18,450 nucleotides of DNA, taken from NCBI GenBank assembly GCA_002389995.1, contig DGRR01000232.1, positions 1-18,450 on the forward strand, given 5' to 3'. This document shows positions 1 through 8,900 of the stretch, in pieces. Numbering within the stretch: position 1 is the stretch's first letter; every line of letters begins with the position of its first letter. A model generated the notes under the pieces. It was not told where the DNA came from. It saw only the letters and a program-made list of their open reading frames with translations, and did no database searches. Both the position numbers and the translations under genes were made by a program. The DNA is from Ruminococcus sp. UBA4383. Lineage in GTDB: Bacteria; Bacillota; Clostridia; Oscillospirales; Ruminococcaceae.

Positions 1-474
1 CTCCCACAGTTACAACTGTTGCACCCTCAACACCTTCAACACCTGTTTCATCAGGCACTCAGGTTCATAACTTTACAGAAAACGGTGTTTCAAGCAGTTT
101 TTACAGCATTACAGGCAATCTTTCAACATCAAAGGGTACTGTTTCATATAACGGTCTTACACTTACACAGTGCCTTAAAATGGAAAGTGCTACAAATATA
201 AGCTTCAATGCAGGCAGCGCAGGCAAACTGACTCTCGTATTCGCTGAGGCTAATGCAGAAGTTAAACTCAACGGTACAAAGATTGCCGCTGATGCAAACG
301 GTGTACTCACTACAAATGTAAGTGCAGGCACAAATACTATTACAAAGGGTACATCTTCAAATCTTTTCTATATGGCTTATTCAGGTGACGGCTCATCTGC
401 ACCTGTAACAGATGCTCCTTCAACAGGTACTCCCACAGTCACAACAGTTGCTCCCTCAACTCCTTCAACTCCTG
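1..474 (+). repeat. Duplicated Thr/Pro linker of the pectate lyase
   Basis: The peptide PTVTTVAPSTPSTP is encoded twice, at about 3-44 and 432-473. The two copies differ mainly at synonymous third positions, so the linker was duplicated together with a neighbouring module some time ago rather than recently. Confidence 0.8.
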
Positions 475-2270
475 CAACAGGCGATATAAAGGTAGTAAAT
501 GTAGGCGGCTGGAATGAAATGATGTATCTTGTCCTCTCAGGAATCAAGGATTCAGATGTAAAGGGCGTTTCATATGACGGTACTGCAAAGGGTACTCTCA
601 CAGGCGATGACTTCACATATCTTGTAAGAGATACAAATGACGGACTTCGTGTTGATATCCTCGGAGTTCCCGCAGGTACATACTCAATCTCACTCGATAC
701 TACAAAGGGCAAAATCACACAGTCAGGTATCAAAGTTTCCGAACAGGACCGTTCAGGTTTCGCTCACTACAACTATGACAAGGGTGTAGGTGCATATACT
801 GACGGCGGTACAATCAAGGCTAATGCAAAGATACTCTATGTAACAAATGAAAATAAAAATACTGTTTCCGTTACTTCAAAGGACGGCACAACAGTTACAG
901 GTATAGGTAATATCCTCAACTCCGCAGGTATGGAGTCAAGCGGCGGAAAAACTGCCAACGGCGGTGTTGCAAACTCCAATAAGGGCATTATCAAGAAACT
1001 CGCTGAGGACGGTACTCCTCTCGTTGTAAGAATTATCGGTGATGTTACTGCTCCTGAGGGCGTTACAGTATTCGACTCAGTTGACAACGGCGGTTCAGTA
1101 GGCGATAACGGCGGCATGGCAAGAATGAAGTCAGGCAAGGACGTTACTATCGAGGGCGTAGGCTCTGATGCAACTGTAAACGGCTGGGGCTTCCACTTCA
1201 TGGCTGAATCTGCTGCTCCCGATTTCGGCAAGAGCTTTGAAGTAAGAAATATCCACTTCAAGAATGTTCCCGAAGACTGCGTAGGCATGGAGGGCGTTCA
1301 GGAAGGTTCAGCACTTACGGCTTCCGTTGAGAGATGCTGGATTCACAACTGTGAGTTCTATGTTCCCAAGATAGCTAATCCCGCAGAATCAGACAAGGCT
1401 GAGGGTGACGGAGCTTGCGACTTCAAACGTGGTATGTACTTCACAAACAGCTACTGCTACTACGAAGGATATCACAAGACAAACCTCGTAGGCGCATCAG
1501 ACAGCAACCTCCAGTATCATCTCACATATCACCACAACTACTGGAAGAACTGCGAATCAAGAGGTCCTCTCGCACGTCAGGCTAATATCCATATGTATGA
1601 CAATGTATTTGACGGTCAGACAAGTTACTGCATGAACCCCAGAGCAAACGCTTATATCTTCTCTGAATATAACGTATTCAAGGATTCAAAGAACCCCATG
1701 CAGGTTAAACTCGGCGCAATCAAGTCCTATAATGATGCTTTCATCAACGTAAAGGGCGACCAGCAGGGTACTATCGTTACTGACAAGTCCGCAAAGGTAA
1801 ACTGCGACAACAAGTACGCTAATTTCGATACAGATTCTTCACTTTGCTATATCCCCTCTAATAACTATAAACTCGACACCGCATCAACAGATAAGCTCTT
1901 CGATACCCTCTCAGCTATATTTGAAGCAGACGGCGGTTGCATGGACAATCTCAAAATAGCTTCAGGAGAGCTTATAGTTGACGGCGGCACTACACCTTCG
2001 ACTCCCACAGAACAGACTACAACAGAAACTCCTTCCGATTCAGCTGAACTCGTGGGCGATGCCAACCTCGACGGCAAAGTAAGTATTTCTGACGCAGTAA
2101 GAATACTTCAGTATGTTTCAAACGGCACAAAATATCCTCTTGACGGAATTGCTATGAAAAATGCTGACGTTTACAACAGAGGCGACGGTGTTACAGGTAA
2201 CGATGCTGCTTCAATCCAGAGATATGACGCAGGCGTTGTGACAGCACTCCCGGAATCAGTTCAGAGCTGA
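1..2270 (+). CDS. Dockerin-bearing family 1 pectate lyase (5' end outside window)
   Basis: The reading frame is open from the window edge (first full codon at 3), so the start and signal peptide lie upstream; 755 residues are visible. Numbering from the codon at 3, a Thr/Pro/Ser linker (residues 1-20) leads into a small beta-rich module often seen beside pectate lyases, probably carbohydrate binding. The linker sequence repeats (about 143-160), followed by a fibronectin-like module and the PL1 parallel beta-helix. Visible PL1 hallmarks are the calcium-binding GDGACD (D469, D473), HKTNLVGASD (K492) and the RGPLAR signature with R520 (catalytic Arg) and R525. After a second Thr/Pro linker comes a type I dockerin: first calcium loop DANLDGKVSISDA (from 686) and second DVYNRGDGVTGNDA (from 722). 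The enzyme should cleave polygalacturonate by beta-elimination outside the cell, docked to a cohesin scaffold. Family calls are confident; the precise role of the N-terminal modules is inferred. Confidence 0.9.
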   Translation, partial: PTVTTVAPSTPSTPVSSGTQVHNFTENGVSSSFYSITGNLSTSKGTVSYNGLTLTQCLKMESATNISFNAGSAGKLTLVFAEANAEVKLNGTKIAADANGVLTTNVSAGTNTITKGTSSNLFYMAYSGDGSSAPVTDAPSTGTPTVTTVAPSTPSTPATGDIKVVNVGGWNEMMYLVLSGIKDSDVKGVSYDGTAKGTLTGDDFTYLVRDTNDGLRVDILGVPAGTYSISLDTTKGKITQSGIKVSEQDRSGFAHYNYDKGVGAYTDGGTIKANAKILYVTNENKNTVSVTSKDGTTVTGIGNILNSAGMESSGGKTANGGVANSNKGIIKKLAEDGTPLVVRIIGDVTAPEGVTVFDSVDNGGSVGDNGGMARMKSGKDVTIEGVGSDATVNGWGFHFMAESAAPDFGKSFEVRNIHFKNVPEDCVGMEGVQEGSALTASVERCWIHNCEFYVPKIANPAESDKAEGDGACDFKRGMYFTNSYCYYEGYHKTNLVGASDSNLQYHLTYHHNYWKNCESRGPLARQANIHMYDNVFDGQTSYCMNPRANAYIFSEYNVFKDSKNPMQVKLGAIKSYNDAFINVKGDQQGTIVTDKSAKVNCDNKYANFDTDSSLCYIPSNNYKLDTASTDKLFDTLSAIFEADGGCMDNLKIASGELIVDGGTTPSTPTEQTTTETPSDSAELVGDANLDGKVSISDAVRILQYVSNGTKYPLDGIAMKNADVYNRGDGVTGNDAASIQRYDAGVVTALPESVQS

Positions 2271-2302
2271 TTACGGTTTCCCTAAATATAATGATATAAT
2301 GG

Positions 2303-2336
2303 AAAAAGAACCTCCGTAAAAGGGGGTTCTTTTTTC
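2303..2336 (+). terminator. Rho-independent terminator of the pectate lyase gene
   Basis: A 13-bp stem (2303-2315 with about 2323-2335; one G-T pair) around a short A-rich loop ends in a run of T, 33 bases after the pectate lyase stop codon. The A-tract on the 5' side pairs with the U-tract, so it may work in both directions. Confidence 0.85.
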
Positions 2337-2356
2337 AAAATTTTTTCGTAAAGCTA

Positions 2357-2385
2357 TTGACAAATTTATTGATTCGTGGTATAAT
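2357..2385 (+). promoter_or_regulatory. Consensus housekeeping promoter of tRNA-Leu
   Basis: The -35 TTGACA (2357-2362) and -10 TATAAT (2380-2385) are both perfect and separated by 17 bases. The -10 box ends 9 bases before the tRNA 5' end, so transcription starts almost at the mature end. This is what is expected for a strong stable-RNA promoter. Confidence 0.9.
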
Positions 2386-2394
2386 ACCAATGTT

Positions 2395-2477
2395 GCCGAA
2401 GTGGTGGAATGGCAGACACAGCAGACTCAAAATCTGCCGGTAGCGATATCGTACGGGTTCAAGTCCCGTCTTCGGCA
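2395..2477 (+). tRNA. trnL: tRNA-Leu, anticodon CAA
   Basis: The 83-base molecule folds as a class II tRNA. The acceptor stem GCCGAAG (2395-2401) pairs with CTTCGGC (2470-2476), with discriminator A at 2477. The anticodon stem GCAGA/TCTGC encloses the loop CTCAAAA, placing CAA at positions 34-36, which reads UUG leucine codons. The long variable arm typical of tRNA-Leu follows, and the T arm ACGGG-TTCAAGT-CCCGT is intact. The 3' CCA is not encoded, so it must be added by nucleotidyltransferase. There is no neighbouring integrase or att-like duplication in the window. Confidence 0.95.
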
Positions 2478-2482
2478 CTCTG

Positions 2483-2517
2483 AAATGCAGGTTCTTTGCG
2501 GAGAACCTGCATTTTTG
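2483..2517 (+). terminator. Terminator of tRNA-Leu
   Basis: A perfect 13-bp stem (2483-2495 with 2502-2514) closes a six-base loop (TTGCGG) and runs into a T-tract. It begins five bases after the tRNA discriminator base, so the tRNA is a single-gene transcript. Confidence 0.9.
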
Positions 2518-2537
2518 CTTAATTATAGGTATTTCCC

Positions 2538-2566
2538 TTGACTTAAAGCGAAAAGTATGATAATAT
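2538..2566 (+). promoter_or_regulatory. Putative promoter of the transporter-phosphatase unit
   Basis: TTGACT at 2538-2543 lies 17 bases upstream of TAATAT at 2561-2566. Overlapping alternative -10 candidates (GATAAT at 2559, TATGAT at 2564) make the exact -10 uncertain. The site sits between the tRNA terminator and the transporter start. Confidence 0.6.
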
Positions 2567-2609
2567 GATATATGCAGGTTACTGTAAATAATGTTGAAAG
2601 GAAAGAAAA

Positions 2610-4010
2610 ATGACGGATAATTCAAAAACAGAATCAAGAGGAGGATTCGGCACAAAGCTCGGATTTATCCTCGCAGCGGCAGGCTCGGCAGTCGGACTCG
2701 GAAATATATGGAGATTTCCATACCTCGCCGCAAAATACGGAGGAGGTTTTTTCCTTCTTGTATATCTTGTATTCGCACTTACATTCGGCTTCTCCATGAT
2801 GATAACCGAAATCGCCATAGGAAGAAAAACAGGAAAAAGCGTTGTAGGTGCATATTCTCAGGTCAGCAGTAAATTTTCCGCACTCGGCTGGCTGGCTATG
2901 ATAATTCCTGCGCTGATACTCCCTTATTACTGCGTAATAGGCGGCTGGGTACTCAAATATACGGTGACATTCATTTCAGGCTCAGGCGCAGATGCGGCAG
3001 GTGCGGTTTATGTGGGAAGTTCGGGAGAGGAACTTTCATATTTTGAAAACTTCATAAGCCATGCAGGACAACCTACACTATACTTTATAATATATGTTCT
3101 TCTCGGTTCAGTGGCGGTAATGCTGGGCGTTGAAAAGGGTATAGAAAAACTCAGCAAAATACTTATGCCTGTACTTTTTGTACTTATTATGGGAATAGCA
3201 ATATATACCTGTACACTCAAAGGCGCAGGGGACGGGCTTAAATATTATTTCCTGCCCGATTTCAGCGATTTTTCAGCGGAAAAACTTTTCAAGACCATAG
3301 CTGCGGCTGTCGGACAGCTTTTCTATTCCATGTCAATAGCTATGGGAATACTTGTAACATACGGCTCATACATGAGAAAAGAGGATTCCCTCGAAAGTTC
3401 AGTCAGACAGATAGAAATATTTGATACGCTTGTGGCATTTGTTGCAGGAGCAATAATTGTGCCGTCAGTATTTATATTTTCATCAGGAGATGCAAGTGCG
3501 CTCAATGCAGGACCAAGCCTTATGTTTGTCACACTCCCGAAAGTATTCAAGTCCATGCCTGCGGGAAGCATAATAGGTACAGCATTTTTTGTGCTGGTAT
3601 CACTTGCCGCACTCACATCATCAATATCATTAATGGAAACTGTAACAGCAGTAGTTATCGAAAAATTCGGACTTTCAAGAAAGAAAGCATCTGTTGTGGT
3701 AATAATAATCACAATAATTCTGGGACTTCTTTCGGTATTCGGTTACAGCATATGGTCAGATGTAAAAATTTTCGGTATGCAGTTCCTTGATTTCTTTGAT
3801 TTCATAACAAATAACCTGATGATGCCTGTACTTGCATTTCTCACCTGTATAATGATAGGCTATGTGGTAAAGACAAAGTATGTTGAAGATGAAGTAATGC
3901 ACGGACAGAAAAAATTCCGCTCAAAGCTTCTCTATAATATAATGATAAAATTTGTCTGCCCTGTATGTATGATAATTATACTTATAACTCCATTTGTAAC
4001 AGAAATATAA
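2610..4010 (+). CDS. Sodium:neurotransmitter symporter (SNF/NSS) family transporter
   Basis: This 466-residue polytopic membrane protein belongs to the neurotransmitter:sodium symporter family, whose bacterial members (MhsT/TnaT/LeuT type) couple amino-acid uptake to sodium. The TM1 signature GSAVGLGNIWRFPY lies at about residues 25-38 and is very characteristic; it forms the unwound sodium- and substrate-binding segment. FGFSMMITEIAIGRK marks the end of TM2 and the first cytoplasmic loop. Hydropathy suggests 11 or so helices, which with the short length resembles the MhsT/Tyt1-type bacterial branch. The ATG follows GAAAGGAAAG by a normal spacing. The phosphatase gene begins 12 bases after its stop, suggesting co-transcription. 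The substrate cannot be told from sequence; amino acids are most likely from family knowledge. Confidence 0.92.
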   Translation: MTDNSKTESRGGFGTKLGFILAAAGSAVGLGNIWRFPYLAAKYGGGFFLLVYLVFALTFGFSMMITEIAIGRKTGKSVVGAYSQVSSKFSALGWLAMIIPALILPYYCVIGGWVLKYTVTFISGSGADAAGAVYVGSSGEELSYFENFISHAGQPTLYFIIYVLLGSVAVMLGVEKGIEKLSKILMPVLFVLIMGIAIYTCTLKGAGDGLKYYFLPDFSDFSAEKLFKTIAAAVGQLFYSMSIAMGILVTYGSYMRKEDSLESSVRQIEIFDTLVAFVAGAIIVPSVFIFSSGDASALNAGPSLMFVTLPKVFKSMPAGSIIGTAFFVLVSLAALTSSISLMETVTAVVIEKFGLSRKKASVVVIIITIILGLLSVFGYSIWSDVKIFGMQFLDFFDFITNNLMMPVLAFLTCIMIGYVVKTKYVEDEVMHGQKKFRSKLLYNIMIKFVCPVCMIIILITPFVTEI

Positions 4011-4022
4011 TGAGGTGAAAAC

Positions 4023-4751
4023 GTGAAAATACTGATAATCCGCCATGCTGACCCCGACTATGAAAATGACTCCATAACCGAAAAAGGAAAAAAAGAGGCT
4101 GAACTGCTCTCGCAGAGAATCGCTCCCATGAATATTTCCGAATATTACGTTTCACCACTCGGACGGGCAAGGGAAACTGCGGGGTATACTCTCGAAAAAT
4201 GCGGGAAAACTGCCGTAACTCTCGACTGGCTTCATGAATTTGACAGAAATCTTATAATCGGAAATAACGGCGAAAGACGCATAGCATGGGATATGCTCCC
4301 CGAAAACTGGACAAGTATCCCCGAATACTATGACAAGGACAAATGGACACAAGTCCCTGTAATGGCTGAGGCTGATATACAGGGCGGTATAGCATATGTG
4401 AATGACGGACTTGATGATTTTCTCAGCAATCACGGATATGAGAGGTATAATAATTATTATCTCGCAAAAAAGCCCAATTCCGATACGATAGCATTTTTCT
4501 GCCATTTCGGAGTTGAATGTGTAATAATCGGTCATCTTTTGGGAATATCTCCAATGGTTTTATGGCACGGCACAATTGCCGCCCCTACTTCCGTGACGAC
4601 AATCGCCACGGAGGAAAGACGGGAGGGAAAAGCTTTTTTCAGGCTTCTTTCTTTCGGAGATACTTCTCATCTTTATGCAAACGGTGAAAGCCCTGCCTTT
4701 GCAGGAAGATTCTGCGAAATGTTCACAAATAAGGACGAAAGACATGACTGA
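4023..4751 (+). CDS. Histidine phosphatase superfamily protein (phosphoglycerate-mutase-like)
   Basis: The 242-residue protein begins at GTG, preceded by TGAGGTGA (4011-4018), which overlaps the region just after the transporter stop. The catalytic motif LIIRHADPD places R7 and H8 at the N-terminus, the position of the phosphorylated His in the branch 1 RHG family. SPLGRARETA supplies the second conserved Arg region, and FFCHFG near residue 160 supplies the second active-site His. Family members are phosphoglycerate mutases, cofactor or sugar phosphatases and regulators; nothing here decides among them. The close link with the transporter suggests a shared transcript but not an obvious common pathway. 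It is soluble and cytoplasmic, with no signal peptide. Confidence 0.85.
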   Translation: MKILIIRHADPDYENDSITEKGKKEAELLSQRIAPMNISEYYVSPLGRARETAGYTLEKCGKTAVTLDWLHEFDRNLIIGNNGERRIAWDMLPENWTSIPEYYDKDKWTQVPVMAEADIQGGIAYVNDGLDDFLSNHGYERYNNYYLAKKPNSDTIAFFCHFGVECVIIGHLLGISPMVLWHGTIAAPTSVTTIATEERREGKAFFRLLSFGDTSHLYANGESPAFAGRFCEMFTNKDERHD

Positions 4752-4860
4752 TATCATAGTTTTACTATATGTAAAAAATAAAAGAAAAATTATATATATT
4801 TTTTGAATTAAGTTTATTTATTTTCTTATTGTATTTTTTATAATTTATAAATATAATTAA

Positions 4861-4906
4861 CTGTTTTTCCGCAAGTCAATGATTTTTGGAAAAACAGCTT
4901 TTTTTA
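4861..4906 (+). terminator. Probable terminator after the phosphatase gene
   Basis: CTGTTTTTCC (4861-4870) pairs perfectly with GGAAAAACAG (4888-4897) across a 17-base loop and is followed by a T-tract. The long loop makes it weaker than the other terminators here, and it lies about 110 bases after the stop codon. Confidence 0.7.
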
Positions 4907-4941
4907 ACGGAAATAAGCACAATTTTTTTGCTATTTATATT

Positions 4942-4968
4942 AAATTCACAAAAATCAGCCGTGAATTT
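4942..4968. promoter_or_regulatory. Upstream inverted repeat, candidate regulator site
   Basis: AAATTCAC (4942-4949) and GTGAATTT (4961-4968) are perfect 8-bp inverted arms with an 11-base spacer. The element ends about 30 bases before the -35 box of the pilus-operon promoter, a location compatible with an activator site. No T-tract follows, so it is not a terminator. Confidence 0.45.
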
Positions 4969-4998
4969 GTCTGAATTATAGAAAAATAACAAATACTC

Positions 4999-5027
4999 TT
5001 GACATATTGGATTTTCAGTGTTATAAT
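4999..5027 (+). promoter_or_regulatory. Consensus promoter of the pilus operon
   Basis: TTGACA (4999-5004) and TATAAT (5022-5027) both match consensus exactly with 17-base spacing. Predicted initiation is near 5034, leaving a leader of about 110 bases before the coiled-coil gene. The strength of the promoter implies that control must come from the nearby repeats, the leader or downstream signals. Confidence 0.85.
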
Positions 5028-5040
5028 ATAGCATATACAA

Positions 5041-5062
5041 AACATATTATGTTGAATATGTT
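5041..5062. promoter_or_regulatory. Inverted repeat at the transcript start, candidate operator
   Basis: AACATATT (5041-5048) and AATATGTT (5055-5062) are perfect 8-bp arms around a 6-base spacer. The element begins 13 bases after the -10 box, the classic position for a repressor operator. It could also form a 5' hairpin in the mRNA. Confidence 0.5.
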
Positions 5063-5144
5063 AAAAAGTAATATTTGTTAATCAAAAACATTCCTCATGA
5101 AATTTAGTGAGGTAAAGATTTTTTTATTTTTATAAGAGGTGAAT

Positions 5145-5339
5145 ATGACCGACAAACAGCTCCGCAGACTTAAACGTTCTGACCTCATCGAAATCCTTTA
5201 CTACCTGAGCAGGGAAAATGATGAGCTTAAAGAAAAAAATGCCATGCTCGAAAAACGTATAGATTCCCTTATAGAAAAGATAAAACTTCCTCCTGATGAG
5301 AATTTTCAGACGGATAAACAGGAGATTGCCAAAGAATGA
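5145..5339 (+). CDS. Small coiled-coil protein of the pilus operon
   Basis: The predicted product has 64 residues. I chose the ATG at 5145 because AGAGGTGA (5135-5142) lies just upstream with usable spacing; a GTG at 5139 in the same frame overlaps that ribosome binding site and would add two residues. The N-terminal third is basic (LRRLKRSDL), and the middle (about residues 17-48) has the heptad-like Leu/Glu/Lys pattern of a coiled coil (SRENDELKEKNAMLEKRI). There is no signal peptide or membrane segment, so it should be cytoplasmic. Its stop overlaps the signal peptidase start (ATGA), indicating translational coupling. I do not recognise the family. Its place at the head of the operon suggests a role in pilus expression or export, but this is inference only. 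Confidence 0.8.
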   Translation: MTDKQLRRLKRSDLIEILYYLSRENDELKEKNAMLEKRIDSLIEKIKLPPDENFQTDKQEIAKE

Positions 5340-5902
5340 AGGATATTCCAAGTACACAGCAGTTTGAAAAAGAACTCAAACGCCTCAGATACAGACAAGG
5401 CTTCATCAGGACAATGATGAGTACAGTCGGTTCTCTTACAGTAGTCGCAGCAATAGCAATTATAATTTCAAATATGCTCCTGCCCGTCCTGAGAGTTACA
5501 GGTACAAGCATGACACCTACCTTACAGAATGATGAAGTCCTGCTTTGCAGTAAGTTTTCAGAGACAGACAGAGGCGATATAATCGCTTTTTATTATAATA
5601 ATAAAGTGCTTCTCAAACGTGTGATTGCCCTCAGTGGCGATGTCATAAATATTTCAGATGACGGCACGGTCTATATCAATGATGAACAGCTCGATGAACC
5701 CTATGTCAGCGAACTCGCCCTCGGTGAGTGCGATATAGAAATGCCCTACAAAGTCCCCGATAACAGAATTTTCGTAATGGGCGACCACAGAGCAGTAAGT
5801 ATCGACAGCAGGTCGGCAACTGTCGGCTGTATAGCCGAAGAAAATGTAATAGGAAAAGTGTTTTTCAGAATTATGCCTTTTAAGGCTTTCGGTATCATCT
5901 GA
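5336..5902 (+). CDS. lepB: Type I signal peptidase
   Basis: The 188-residue protein is a membrane-anchored Ser/Lys leader peptidase. One N-terminal hydrophobic helix (about residues 28-50) is followed by box B GTSMTPTL with nucleophile S58, and box D LLKRVIALSGD with general-base K94. Box E reads GDHRAVSIDSR (from G149), with His where GDN is usual. Length and single anchor match the Gram-positive SipS type. It overlaps the coiled-coil gene by four bases and ends 37 bases before the giant adhesin. Its position inside the pilus operon suggests it is dedicated to cleaving the adhesin and pilin precursors, as with pilus-linked signal peptidases such as SipA/LepA in streptococcal pilus islands. 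That dedication is inferred. Confidence 0.93.
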   Translation: MKDIPSTQQFEKELKRLRYRQGFIRTMMSTVGSLTVVAAIAIIISNMLLPVLRVTGTSMTPTLQNDEVLLCSKFSETDRGDIIAFYYNNKVLLKRVIALSGDVINISDDGTVYINDEQLDEPYVSELALGECDIEMPYKVPDNRIFVMGDHRAVSIDSRSATVGCIAEENVIGKVFFRIMPFKAFGII

Positions 5903-5939
5903 ACAATGAATAATTTTAATTTGAAAGGAGAGTGCAGTT

Positions 5940-8900
5940 TTGAACTACTTATATAATAAAATAAATCAGATGCTTTCTAAGAGAAAAATTAATAAAAGAG
6001 CAGTCGCTTTGGTCACTGCGCTGTCCCTTATAATGACTTTTGTTGTTCCTTATGCGGAGTTTATCCCCGCTGAGGCAATCAAAATCAGCACTCCGATAGA
6101 AAGTGTGACCATGACCACAGGTGATAATGCTACCGCATGGTTTGAAGATGTTCAGGGAAGTCCTCTGGGCGATAGTCTCACCGGAAAAATTAAAAAAATA
6201 AAAATTGGAAATACAGAATTAACAGAGAGCGGCACAACAATAATTGATGCAGAAAATGCAGACCCTCTGCATTTCAGCATGAGCCTTTCATATGGCTATG
6301 ACGGAGGACAGTTTGCCGAATCAGGAATACTCGATTCTCACTGCGTATATTATCAGATTCCTGAAAATACTGTTGAAATCAATCAGGACTATTTCGGAAA
6401 AGGTTCTTTTGTAATTGATGATGAATGGAGTAATGAAGTTCCTTCAGGATACTATTCAATCTCGCAGACAGGTCTGATTGTAATTCGCTTTACAGATGAT
6501 TATATCAATTATCTCTCGAAAAGTTCCAACGGATTCAATGGTACAATCGCATTTGATGCCAAAATTGCAAGAGAGGACAGTGCGGACGGTGACAGACAAT
6601 TTACCCTTGAAGGCAGAGAGGTTGAAGTTCAATTTGATGATGAAGAACTTTCAATGTCTAAGGACGGCCGCAGTGCAAAAGATAGTGACGGACAATATGT
6701 TCAGTGGAATATTACAATAAATAACCCCAATGGTCATATTGATTTGTCTGAATACACTATTAATGATTCGATTACTGATACTGATACATCAAATAATTCA
6801 AGTTCAACTGTGGACTGGAGCAGTATATATGAAGTAGTTGTAAATCCTGACGGAGCTGCTTCAAAAAGTGATACAGGATTCAGTCTTACAGGCAATGCAC
6901 CGCAGGTAACAATCAGTTATAAACAGCGTGCCCAAAGCGGTCATTCATACAAGAACAATGCAACCCTGAAAAAGGGCGATGAAGATAAAGGCTCACAGGA
7001 AAAGACAGTAACTATCGAAAATGCCCTCGAAGCCTCCAAATCAGGTACTCCCGACTACGCTTATGCAGGCAGGGGAGAGGGAAAGAAAGTTGTCTGGACA
7101 ATTGATGTAAGAAATAAATCAGGTGACAGTCTCGACAAAACAAAAATTACTGATACTCAATTTCCTAATATGGTTTCCGATAGTCTGAAAGTTTATGTTT
7201 TCGATTCCAATAATCAGAAAACCCAACTACCAAGCGGATTTACACTTAATGGTAATGAGTTATTATTTGAGGATTCAAATCTTCCAAGCCATTTGGAAGT
7301 TGTCTATGAAACAGCACTCACAGGTGATTTTAATGACAGTGGTGAGATTTCAACAAGCAACAGAGCAGAAGTTGAATCAACCAAATCAGACAATCCCCCA
7401 GCACCTGATAAAGATAATGAAGCAGAAGTTACATATGAACATCAGTACAGCATGAAAAAAGAGTGCAGTATTTTCGATACTGAAACTGATAAGCTCCAAT
7501 GGAAAATAAAAGTCTATGCAAATAGTTCAACTCTTAACGGCTATAAGATTACAGATGATGCAATCACAAATCTGATTTATGACAATAACCAGAGAAACGG
7601 ACAGTATATTTCTTTCAACGCTTATACAAACGGTGAATCAGTCAATATCACAGAAAATGTTGAACTTGTAAAAGCACCAAATTCCAATGAACTGACTGTA
7701 AAGCTCAAAGACGGCGTTGAGAATATACCGATTTCTGTAATAGAAATTTTCTATATGCAGGACATCGCAAATAATCTCACTAATGAAAATCTTACAAAAT
7801 ATCAGCAGGGCGAAGAAGTTACAGTTTCAAATACTGCAACAGGACAGATGCCCGGCACAAATAAGGGAGAAGAAGGTACAGGAGAAAGAAAAGGTCACAA
7901 GCGTGTTGAATCCAGCAAGATTTATCAGTCAACTGCAAATGAAAAAGCAATCGGAAATGCTGATAAAAAAGACCGTATTCTCGACTGGAAAATAAATCTC
8001 ATAAACGACAGCGGTTTCAAAACCGGTGACAAGTCCGTTACTGATATTCTTAAAGCTGAGGGCGGACAGCACTATATAACTCCCGCTCAGGCTGCAAATA
8101 TAAAGCTCATGGGCAAAACAAGCGAAACAGCGACAGAAACCGAAATTACAAGCGGTTATACTATCGTTTATTACGATGCCATTGGGAATGAAATTACAGA
8201 CTTTGCAAACGGAACTGAAAACGCTGAAAAATTTGTAGTTCAGTTTACAGATGACACAACACTCGCTAACACTCACTATATATCAATTACATATAAGACA
8301 ACAGCCGATGTTTCAGGCGTTGAAAACGGCAGTACAGCTCAATTTAACAACGAACTTGAATATGAGGGTAAACCAAAAACTGTAAACGGTCTTACCTTTG
8401 AACGTGAGAACCCAAACAATGTTAAAAACATGAGCCTGTATGTGGAGAAAACATGGGACGACAGAAGCAATAAATTCAATACCAGACCCAATACTTATAC
8501 CGTTCAGGTATGGCAGGCGGAAGAAGACGAAAACGGTCAGTGTCCTCCTGATGATTCCAGTGCATGGAAACAAATCGGCGATGACTATGTAATTCAGTCA
8601 TCAAACACAGGCAGTCAGCTTTTAGGCAGTGAATTTCCGCAGTGGGTAGTTCACACAGTTGATGGTGTTGAGAGCGTTTCACGCTACTACTACAAGATTG
8701 TTGAAACAGATATTGACACGAATTATACAATAAGCCATATAAGTGCCCCTGTAATGGCAAATCAGGATTCTTCAACACTGCGTATTACCAATAAGGCTGA
8801 CCTCGATGTAATGAAAAACGCAGTCGATAAAAACGGAAATGAAATAACCGATATCGACCTTTCCAAAGTGCCTAAGAAAAAGGTCAAAATAGGCGGTACT

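Larger units (their letters stand above)
4752..5144 (+). other. AT-rich intergenic region ahead of the pilus operon
   Basis: No credible coding sequence was seen on either strand. The first 110 bases are almost pure A/T without recognised signals. The remainder contains a terminator (4861-4906), an inverted repeat (4942-4968), a consensus promoter (4999-5027), a second inverted repeat (5041-5062), a weak hairpin before a T-rich tract (5093-5125) and the ribosome binding site of the first operon gene. Confidence 0.8.

Noticed and set aside
377..1288. Two minus-strand frames of 118 and 150 aa opposite the pectate lyase
   Set aside because: They mirror the codon bias of the confidently identified lyase and show no motif or start signal.
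2395..2520. tRNA-Leu as an integration site for a mobile island
   Set aside because: The tRNA is intact, is followed by its own terminator, and no integrase or duplicated 3' tRNA end was found in the window.
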